From Chloroflexota bacterium (GTDB lineage: Bacteria; Chloroflexota; UBA11872): a DNA stretch of 49,308 bases. Below the pieces are notes generated by a model. It worked only from the letters and a program-made list of their open reading frames with translations. It ran no database searches and had not been told where the DNA came from. Shown here in pieces: positions 43,627 through 49,308 of this stretch (position 1 is its first letter; every line of letters begins with the position of its first letter). The stretch covers positions 1 to 49,308 of the forward strand of contig JAPOWQ010000003.1 in NCBI GenBank assembly GCA_026707585.1. Direction: 5' to 3'. The position numbers and the translations under genes are program-made.

Positions 43627-44526
43627 ATGCGAATCGGCTACATCGGTCTGGGGAAGATGGGCATGCCCATGGCGATCAACCTGCGGGAGGCGGGGCACGA
43701 CCTGATCGTTCACAACCGCAGCCGCGGTAAGGTCGACGATTTCGTGGCCGACGGCGGGGTGGCCGCCAGCACGGCGGCCGAGGTGGCGGCGCAGTCAGAC
43801 GTCGTCTGCGTGAACGTGCCGACCCCCGAAGTCTCGCTGGAGCTGCTGCTGGGCGCGGACGGCGCGATCGAGAACGCCCGCGAAGGGCAGCTGTGGATCG
43901 ACTTCGGCACCAACGGCCCCGACACGGCCCGAGCCTGCGCCGAAGCCGCCGCGGCGAAGGGCGTGAATTACCTGGACGCGCCGGTCAGCGGTGGGCCGGG
44001 CGGTGCGCAGGCCGGGACCCTGGCCGTGTTCGTGGGCGGCACCGAGGAAGCGTTTGCGCAGGGCAGCGAGATTCTGGACATCATTGGCGGAAAGATTGAG
44101 CACTTTGGTCCGGCCGGCACCGGCTGTATCGCCAAGCTGACCAACCAGATGATCATCGCCAGCGTGCGCCAGGCCAACGCCGAGGCCTTTGTGCTGGCCG
44201 TCAAGAACGGCCTGAACCCGCGCCAGCTCTACGACACGCTGATGGGCGCCTTTGCCGCCAGCCGCTGCATGGAAGTGGACATTCCGAACCTGGTTCTTCC
44301 GCAGGACTACAGCGCCAACTTTGCCGTCGACCTGTTGCTGAAAGACCTGGGACTGGCACTGGAGGTGGGCCGCCAGAGCGGGGTTCCGTTGGTGGCTACG
44401 GCCCAGGCCGACGCCATTTACCAGGAGATTCGAGCCATGGGCTGGGGCGACCTGGATGCCGCTGCCACCTTCAAGCGCCTGGAAGCAATCGTGGGCGTGG
44501 AGGTGACGGAACCGGAGGCGGGCTAG
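43627..44526 (+). CDS. 3-hydroxyisobutyrate dehydrogenase family NAD(P)-dependent oxidoreductase
   Basis: 299 residues from ATG 43627, preceded by GAGGGG ten bases upstream. The dinucleotide motif IGLGKMGMPMAINL (about 6-19), VNVPTPE, the substrate loop DAPVSGGPGGAQAGTLAVFVGG (about 118-139) and GCIAKLTNQMIIAS with the catalytic Lys (near 170) are all typical. The family includes tartronate semialdehyde reductase (GarR/GlxR). With the aldolase and hydroxypyruvate-isomerase-like gene before it, tartronate semialdehyde reduction in sugar-acid or glyoxylate use is a good guess. It might link to the TPP enzyme at the left edge, but that is speculation. Confidence 0.9.
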   Translation: MRIGYIGLGKMGMPMAINLREAGHDLIVHNRSRGKVDDFVADGGVAASTAAEVAAQSDVVCVNVPTPEVSLELLLGADGAIENAREGQLWIDFGTNGPDTARACAEAAAAKGVNYLDAPVSGGPGGAQAGTLAVFVGGTEEAFAQGSEILDIIGGKIEHFGPAGTGCIAKLTNQMIIASVRQANAEAFVLAVKNGLNPRQLYDTLMGAFAASRCMEVDIPNLVLPQDYSANFAVDLLLKDLGLALEVGRQSGVPLVATAQADAIYQEIRAMGWGDLDAAATFKRLEAIVGVEVTEPEAG

Positions 44527-44663
44527 CCTTAACTGTCGCGGGGCCGGACTGTGGAAAGGGGTTGTGGGTGAAGCCTCTAACCTTGGCACCCCGCGCCAGC
44601 CCAGCAGGAAACCCATCTCCCGGTACGGCGCCCGAGAGCATTGTCGGATTCCGCTTCTGACGC

Positions 44664-45074
44664 ATGGGTTGGCTTAGTCGCGAAATCAGCTTCCTGCTGG
44701 CCCGGCTCGTCACGAACTTCTTCGCCGTGCTGGCGGTGACGCAGCTGCTGGAAAACGGCATTGTGCTGCCGGATCGGGGCAGCGACCGGTTCTGGGTGGC
44801 CGTGTTCGGCCTGGCCGTGGCCTTGGCCATTCTGAACTCCTATGTGCGCCCGGCGCTGGAGCTGGTCCTCAAGCCGATCAGCTGCCTGTTGAAGGTGCTG
44901 ACCTTCGGGCTGTCGCATTTCGTGATCAGCGCGCTGGTGTTCTGGGCCGCGACGATGCTGGTGGACGACTTCACCATCGCGGATCTAGGCACGGCCTTGC
45001 TCGGGACCGTGATCGTGGCCGCGGTTGGCGCCTTCGGGTCGCTGGCGTTCGGCGGCCGTTCCACCGACGAGTGA
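44664..45074 (+). CDS. Phage-holin-4/YvlD-type membrane protein
   Basis: 136 residues with four predicted helices. ALAILNSYVRPALELVLKPISCLLKVLTFGLSHFVISALVFWAA (about 55-98) is the conserved PF04020 pattern (N.lirP.l..l..P...l..Gl..lvi.al). The family is named for resemblance to mycobacteriophage holins but most members are chromosomal and of unknown function in membrane stress. Its stop overlaps the following nuclease gene by GTGA. Confidence 0.83.
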   Translation: MGWLSREISFLLARLVTNFFAVLAVTQLLENGIVLPDRGSDRFWVAVFGLAVALAILNSYVRPALELVLKPISCLLKVLTFGLSHFVISALVFWAATMLVDDFTIADLGTALLGTVIVAAVGAFGSLAFGGRSTDE

Positions 45075-46879
45075 GTTCAGAAGCCAGGGCCAGCGACGAG
45101 GCCGCGCCGGGCCGGCGCAGCGTCCTGGTGGAGGCGGCGGTAGCGACGCTGGAGGACGCGGGCCGCCCCATGACGTTGCAGCAGCTGGCGCGCGCCGTTC
45201 TGCACGTGGAGGCGGGCGGCGCCCACATTGGTGCGCGCGTCCTGTCGCCATTGCTGGCGGCCGACGACCGCCTGGCACCCGCAGCCGCCGGGCACTGGGG
45301 GCTGGCGGCCTGGTCGCAGCGCTCCGAGGCCATCGACGAAACCGAATTCGTGGTGTTCGACATCGAGACCAACGGCGGGCGCGGCGGCCGGCACCGGGTT
45401 CTGGAAGTCGGGGCACTGCGTATGCGGGCGGGCCGGAAGGTTGCGCGCTATGCGTCGCTGGTTCGGGTGCCCGCCCGGGTGTCGAAGTTCGTATCCCGGT
45501 ATACGGGCATCACCGACGAAATGCTGAGCGATGCGCCGCCGATCGAGACGGTCCTGGACGAGTTCCGGGAGTTTCAGGCCGGCGGCGTGCTGGTGGCGCA
45601 CAACCTGCCCACGGACCTTGGCTACCTTAACCGTGAAGCCGTGTGGGCGGGTCGGGCGCTGTTTCCCGGCGACGGCCTGGACACCATGGAGTTGAGCGCC
45701 GCGCTGCTGCCCGACCTGCCGGGTACCGGGTTGGCCACCGTGCTGGAGGCGACGGGCATCAAGGACACGCCCACGCACCGAGCCCTGGACGATGCCGGGG
45801 TCACGGCTCAACTGTTTCAGTTTCTCCTGGGCGAAGCGGCCGACCGCGAGGCGCGAAGGCTGGACGATCTGCGACGGCTGGCGGCCCGGGGCGGGCCGGA
45901 AGGCCGGCACCCACGGCGTGCGCGGAAACTGGCGCGCTGGGCGTCGCGCAATCTGCCGCCATCACCGGGCGTGTATATCTTTCGCGACTCGGCCAGCCGG
46001 CCGCTGTACGTCGGCAAGTCCACCTCACTGCAGCGGCGCGTCCGCAGCCACTTCACCGACTCGGCCGGATTCGTTCGGCGCCGCGACGGGATGCTGGAGC
46101 AGATCGAGGCGATCGAGTGGGAACCGACGGGTTCGGAGCTGCGCGCCCTGGTGCGCGAAGCCGAGCTGATTACCGTGCTGTCCCCCACCTTTAACCGCCA
46201 CCGCAGCTGGCGGATTGGCCGGCGGTTCGTGCGGGTTGGACGAGCCGAAGCCGCCGTAACGCACGCGGCCGCCGTTCCGCGGGACGACGGGGCAGCCTAC
46301 CTGGGGCCGTTTCCAACCTCGCGGGACGCGCGGCTGGCCAGCGACGCGGCGCGCCGGATCTTCGAGCTGCCGTCGCGAAGATCCGTGGACAAGCGGGTTG
46401 CCGCCTGGCGACGCGATGCGGCGGTTGCCTTTCTGGGCGTAAGCCGGGAGGCAGCCCTGCAGATGGTGGAGGCGGCCGACGCGGAGGCGTCCGAGCGGGA
46501 GGCTCTGGCGCGCCGCATTCGGCGGGCGCGCGTGCTGCGCCACCCGGTTCGCGGCGGCTTGGGCGCCGCGCCCATGCTGGCCATCACCGCCGGCACGACG
46601 CCCGGCGATGCGGAGCTCGTGCGAATCAACAACGGTGCCATCGCCGCAATCGAGTCGATGTCACGCCCGCGACGTCCCACGGTTCGCGCCGCCCTGGAGC
46701 GCCTGGGCAAGGCGAGCCCGTCGCGGTCTGACGGCAACGACTACGAACGGCCCATCGTGCTGGCCTGGCTGCACGCGCATGCCGACGATCCGGACACCGT
46801 CGACTGGGATCCCGAGCTTTCGCGAGCATTCGTGGATCGCGTGTGGCGGCGCGTGCGGCAGGCGGCGATCAGAGGTTGA
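45071..46879 (+). CDS. Three-domain nuclease: HARE-HTH-like, DEDDh exonuclease, GIY-YIG endonuclease
   Basis: 602 residues. About 15-80: AAVATLEDAGRPMTLQQLARAVL..., ending in GHWGLAAW, looks like a HARE-HTH winged helix found on restriction and chromatin proteins. About 90-255: DEDDh exonuclease with VVFDIETNG (Asp/Glu), VAHNLPTDLGYLN and HRALDDAG, giving all four acids and the His. About 295-375: GIY-YIG nuclease with PSPGVYIFRD, PLYVGKSTSLQRRVRSHF and ELRALVREAEL (metal Glu). The C-terminal 200 residues are basic-helical and resemble UvrC/Cho-associated regions only loosely. DnaQ-GIY-YIG fusions are known in Actinobacteria (annotated as exonuclease/UvrC-like), but the N-terminal HTH is, to my knowledge, not usual. 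GTG start overlaps the preceding stop; probable role in DNA repair or defence. Confidence 0.85.
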   Translation: MSSEARASDEAAPGRRSVLVEAAVATLEDAGRPMTLQQLARAVLHVEAGGAHIGARVLSPLLAADDRLAPAAAGHWGLAAWSQRSEAIDETEFVVFDIETNGGRGGRHRVLEVGALRMRAGRKVARYASLVRVPARVSKFVSRYTGITDEMLSDAPPIETVLDEFREFQAGGVLVAHNLPTDLGYLNREAVWAGRALFPGDGLDTMELSAALLPDLPGTGLATVLEATGIKDTPTHRALDDAGVTAQLFQFLLGEAADREARRLDDLRRLAARGGPEGRHPRRARKLARWASRNLPPSPGVYIFRDSASRPLYVGKSTSLQRRVRSHFTDSAGFVRRRDGMLEQIEAIEWEPTGSELRALVREAELITVLSPTFNRHRSWRIGRRFVRVGRAEAAVTHAAAVPRDDGAAYLGPFPTSRDARLASDAARRIFELPSRRSVDKRVAAWRRDAAVAFLGVSREAALQMVEAADAEASEREALARRIRRARVLRHPVRGGLGAAPMLAITAGTTPGDAELVRINNGAIAAIESMSRPRRPTVRAALERLGKASPSRSDGNDYERPIVLAWLHAHADDPDTVDWDPELSRAFVDRVWRRVRQAAIRG

Positions 46880-46946
46880 GGCGTCTCCGCCACCCGCCGG
46901 AGACCGGCGATGGATGCCGCGTACTCGCCCGGCGTGTGGATGCGGG

Positions 46947-47017
46947 AGGCGACGCTGGGAATCGAACCCAGGATAGGGGTTTTGCAGACCCCCGCCTTAC
47001 CACTTGGCTACGTCGCC
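46947..47017 (-). tRNA. tRNA-Cys (anticodon GCA)
   Basis: A 71-base cloverleaf on the minus strand. Acceptor GGCGACG/CGTCGCC with discriminator T, anticodon stem GGGGT/ACCCC around CTGCAAA (anticodon GCA), T arm CTGGG TTCGATT CCCAG. The G1-C72 and U73 pattern is the bacterial tRNA-Cys identity. CCA is not encoded (CCC follows). Confidence 0.95.
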
Positions 47018-47101
47018 CAAGCGCCTTTGGCCCTTGCCAAAGGATATCCAGCACACCGCGTCCCGGCCAACAAGCCGAGTCGTCGCGGGGCCTGGGCTCC
47101 G

Positions 47102-48328
47102 TCAGCCAACCGGAGCGCGCTGCACGACGCGCCAGCGGTTGTCAGCGTTGCGGGTCAGGAAGAACCCAACGTCCTGGCTGATGGGCCCGCGCTGGATGGT
47201 TTGACCGTCGGACGATCGGCGCGTGGCCAGATTGCCCTGCTCACGAACGAGGACGCCGGCCATCTCGCCGTCCAGCCTGGCGTCAACGACCTGGATGCGA
47301 ACCTCGCTCTCCAGATATACGCCGCGGGCTCGCAACTGCTGAACCTGTGCCTCGATGGCCTGAGCGAGCGACTCGTCATAGACCGACCGCAGGCCGGTGG
47401 CATCAAGGGTCTTATAGGCTTCGAACTCGAGATGGGCGGCGCGCACGGCCACGTTGGCGGCCTGGTCGAGGCTGGCGGCCTCGGCGTCCTGCCGGCCGCG
47501 CACGACAACGACCGCGATGAGCACGGCGAGCAGGGCCGCGAGCATGAGGCCCGTTCGGATCAGGCGCAGCCGCCGATGCTCGGCCTGCTCAACGGCCTCG
47601 GCCTCGGCGAACGTCTGCTCGTGCGACTCGATGTTGGAACGTATGGTGGCCGAGGCTGGCTCGGGATCGCCTGGACGCCCCGTTCCAATGTCCCAGATCT
47701 TCGGATCGTCAATTCCACGAGCGTCGTCCTCGTCATGAGCCGGTGGCATGTCGTCAACGTTGGAGCGCAGGATCTCTCCGTCTTCAGGGCTGAACTGAGG
47801 CTCCGACTGATCGGGCAGATCGGCCGGCGGGGCAACGCGCAGGGAAATAAAGCGCCCGTGCGCAGCTTGTTCGCTGTGCTTGAACCGCACCGCCTGCCCG
47901 AGCGTCCAGCGGCCTTCCAGCAGGAGCGTCAGATCGCGGCCGTCAAGCAGGGCTAACTCGCTTGCCCAGTCGGCGTCCACGGACATCTGTAGAGGGAAAC
48001 CCTGGACGACGATCAGGATGTCGACCTGGCGATCGCGCGCGGCCTCGGCCAGCGCCGCGTGATCGTTGCTGTCAAACCACAACGCAATCCGGCGCCGCAC
48101 CCGTTCCAGGCGCACGGCGCCTTCGACGTGGCCGCCTACCGGCGCAAGCGGCTCAAGCGCTTCAGCGTCGGAAGCCATGGCCAGCACTTCGACCACGTTG
48201 GCCAGCTTGGGCAGGCGATCCGCTTCTTCGGTCAGCGCTTCGTTGAACAGCTCGGCATGCGCGGCCAGGACCCGGCGCCGACGCGCGCCCGCATCGCCGC
48301 CTGTCGTCGCGTCATTCGTCGGTGACAT
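47102..48328 (-). CDS. Single-pass membrane protein with possible IMS-like C-terminal domain
   Basis: 408 residues from ATG 48326-48328; an ATG 18 codons upstream is in frame. The cytoplasmic first about 235 residues are acidic (an RRRVLAAHAELFNEALTEEADRL helix, then IVVQGFPLQMSVDADW and a LLEGRWTLGQAVRF strand pair). One transmembrane helix (LMLAALLAVLIAVVVV, about 260-276) follows. The external C-terminus (about 285-405: EFEAYKTLDATGLRSVYDESLAQAIE ... RWRVVQRA) resembles the ARC6/IMS or SnoaL-like alpha+beta fold in which a helix pair is followed by four strands. No function can be named. It is separated from ccdA by about 100 bases on the same strand. Confidence 0.6.
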   Translation of the reverse strand: MSPTNDATTGGDAGARRRRVLAAHAELFNEALTEEADRLPKLANVVEVLAMASDAEALEPLAPVGGHVEGAVRLERVRRRIALWFDSNDHAALAEAARDRQVDILIVVQGFPLQMSVDADWASELALLDGRDLTLLLEGRWTLGQAVRFKHSEQAAHGRFISLRVAPPADLPDQSEPQFSPEDGEILRSNVDDMPPAHDEDDARGIDDPKIWDIGTGRPGDPEPASATIRSNIESHEQTFAEAEAVEQAEHRRLRLIRTGLMLAALLAVLIAVVVVRGRQDAEAASLDQAANVAVRAAHLEFEAYKTLDATGLRSVYDESLAQAIEAQVQQLRARGVYLESEVRIQVVDARLDGEMAGVLVREQGNLATRRSSDGQTIQRGPISQDVGFFLTRNADNRWRVVQRAPVG

Positions 48329-48434
48329 GGGCCTCAGGTGCGGGCGCGACACAGCGCACGCGCGCGGTGTGCCTGATTTCATCGTACGACAACTGGCCGC
48401 TCAACCAATCAACTCGCTTGCCGGAGGGACGCAT

Positions 48435-49163
48435 CTAACTGATCGGGGGAACGCTCATGGGCACGGCGGAGGCAATCACCGGCATGAGATTCGTGAATAC
48501 GATCACACCCAGCGCGATCAACAGCAGGCCGCCAGCGGCACCGGCAACCTGAAGCGCCCGGCCGTAGCGCCGCAGCAGCACGCGCGTCCAGCCGGAGAAC
48601 ACCCCCGCCAGTACGAATGGCAGCATGATTCCCAGCGAATACGAGGTTAGAAGCGCGGCGCCGGACGCGGCTGAGGCCGTGGTTGCCGCCAGGACCAGGA
48701 TCGCCCCGAGGATCGGTCCCACGCACGGAATCCAGCCCACGGCAAACGTGCCGCCCACGATGAGGGAACCGGCGTAGCGCAGGCGGCGGGCGAATCGGTC
48801 GTCCACCGTGAAGCCGCGCTCCAGGACGGGAACGCGGAGGAGACCCAGGGTCATCAGGCCAAAGCCGATGATCAAAAGCCCCCCGATTCGGTTGAGCCAG
48901 ACGGCCTGGTTTCCGGCGAAACTGGAGAGCGCGCCGAGCGACGAGCCGAGCACGACGAAGACGGCCGTGAAACCCACGGCAAACAGCGTGACGTTGAGTA
49001 CGGTGGCGGCATGAACGCGCGCAGGGGATGCGGTCCGGGGATCGGTGAGCGTGAACCCCGCGAGATAGGCGAGGTACGCCGGCACCAGCGCCAGTGTGCA
49101 GGGCGCGATGAATGACGCGATGCCGGCGATGAACGCCAGGCCGACGTTGAGCGATTGATCCAT
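48435..49163 (-). CDS. ccdA: Cytochrome c biogenesis protein CcdA / DsbD membrane domain
   Basis: 242 residues, six predicted transmembrane helices. The two redox cysteines are present: SFIAPCTLALVPAYLAYLAG (about 17-36) and GWIPCVGPILGAIL (about 143-156). CcdA passes electrons from cytoplasmic thioredoxin across the membrane to an external thiol partner for cytochrome c assembly or disulfide reduction. It is preceded 31 bases upstream by the end of another gene on the same strand, which could be such a partner. Confidence 0.93.
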   Translation of the reverse strand: MDQSLNVGLAFIAGIASFIAPCTLALVPAYLAYLAGFTLTDPRTASPARVHAATVLNVTLFAVGFTAVFVVLGSSLGALSSFAGNQAVWLNRIGGLLIIGFGLMTLGLLRVPVLERGFTVDDRFARRLRYAGSLIVGGTFAVGWIPCVGPILGAILVLAATTASAASGAALLTSYSLGIMLPFVLAGVFSGWTRVLLRRYGRALQVAGAAGGLLLIALGVIVFTNLMPVIASAVPMSVPPIS

Positions 49164-49193
49164 GCTTCCCGCCCAGGACCCGCGGGCCAGTAC

Positions 49194-49308
49194 CTACTGG
49201 AACGAGACGGCGAATAGCGCCAGGCCGGGCGAGCCGATGGTGAACTGCAGCTCGCCGCCGCGTTCCGCGCCGTTCCGAAGAATGTCGTAGAGCCGAAACT
49301 GGCCGATC
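49194..49308 (-). CDS. C-terminal end of a gene upstream of ccdA (partial)
   Basis: An open frame from the right edge ends at a TAG (49194-49196) 31 bases before the ccdA start. About 37 residues are seen, including YDILRNGAERGGELQF and IGSPGLALFAVSFQ. The 'G.l.f....pG..a.aftF' tail is reminiscent of thioredoxin-like or redoxin proteins in some Chloroflexota, which would suit a CcdA partner, but too little is visible for identification. Confidence 0.45.
   Translation of the reverse strand, partial: IGQFRLYDILRNGAERGGELQFTIGSPGLALFAVSFQ

Noticed and set aside
44664-45074. Holin-4-like gene as a sign of prophage
   Set aside because: PF04020 proteins are commonly chromosomal membrane proteins, and no lysis or structural phage genes are nearby.
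1-49308. CRISPR arrays, insertion sequences, rRNA genes and prophage genes
   Set aside because: No regular repeat-spacer pattern, transposase or integrase motif, rRNA-like sequence or phage structural gene was seen on reading.

Overview
The window is a stretch of high-GC bacterial chromosome (coding regions mostly around 65-72% G+C by hand counts of sample lines). Genes are closely packed on both strands, with many 1-4 base start/stop overlaps and frequent GTG or TTG starts. I see no phage, insertion sequence, CRISPR or plasmid functions. The mix is oxidative and sugar-acid catabolism, Gfo/Idh/MocA-like proteins, a DUF6807 protein, heparinase II/III, D-amino-acid and VOC enzymes, plus a compact glmS-ftsB-dut-tilS-ftsH housekeeping block. 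No outer-membrane genes are visible. This would suit a heterotrophic Chloroflexota-like bacterium (for example a SAR202/Dehalococcoidia-type marine lineage), but that is a low-certainty inference from gene content only.

Layout. 1-1564: a TPP-dependent enzyme on the minus strand that runs off the left edge. 1699-3078: mnmE. 3237-7892 (minus): a secreted nuclease-like lipoprotein, a GlcE/GlcF-type glycolate oxidase pair and a membrane protein with a discoidin-like domain. 8055-11912 (plus): a homocysteine methyltransferase-like protein followed by two flavoproteins of the HcnB/HcnC type, probably a methylamine or imino-acid oxidation module. 11958-12031: tRNA-Val. 12213-13256: D-cysteine desulfhydrase-like protein. 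13286-18728: tiny lipoprotein, GT4 glycosyltransferase, heparinase II/III protein and two CUT1 ABC permeases. 18947-22918: divergent Gfo/Idh-like protein, VOC protein, phospholipase C-like protein, N-acyl-D-amino-acid deacylase and a zinc-ribbon miniprotein. 22940-24871: S9 peptidase.

25020-31235 is the most conserved block: glmS (cell-wall precursor), an FtsB/DivIC-like division protein, dut, tilS and ftsH. 31273-35613 holds a PHP phosphoesterase, two unknown genes, a DUF6807 protein, a small membrane protein and a Gfo/Idh oxidoreductase. 35737-36186 is a RidA-family protein. 36398-38061 is a lower-GC pair (purC and a HAD hydrolase) that differs in composition from its surroundings. It is followed by about 1 kb without a recognisable gene, which holds a perfect 12-bp hairpin. 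39219-42573 contains an MFS exporter, a truncated Uma2 protein, a zinc-ribbon membrane protein and a DapA-family aldolase. The aldolase starts a run with a sugar-isomerase-like TIM barrel and a 3-hydroxyisobutyrate dehydrogenase-like enzyme (to 44526), which looks like a sugar-acid catabolic operon. 44664-46879: a YvlD/holin-4-like membrane protein overlapping an unusual three-domain nuclease (HARE-HTH-like, DEDDh exonuclease, GIY-YIG). 46947-47017: tRNA-Cys. 47102-49308 (minus): a membrane protein, CcdA and the end of another gene.

The most rewarding items are the three-domain nuclease, the methyltransferase with a Cys-to-His change at a zinc position next to the two-flavoprotein module, the low-GC purC/HAD island with its repeat-bearing gap, and two genes whose natural N-terminus needs a CTG or other non-standard start.
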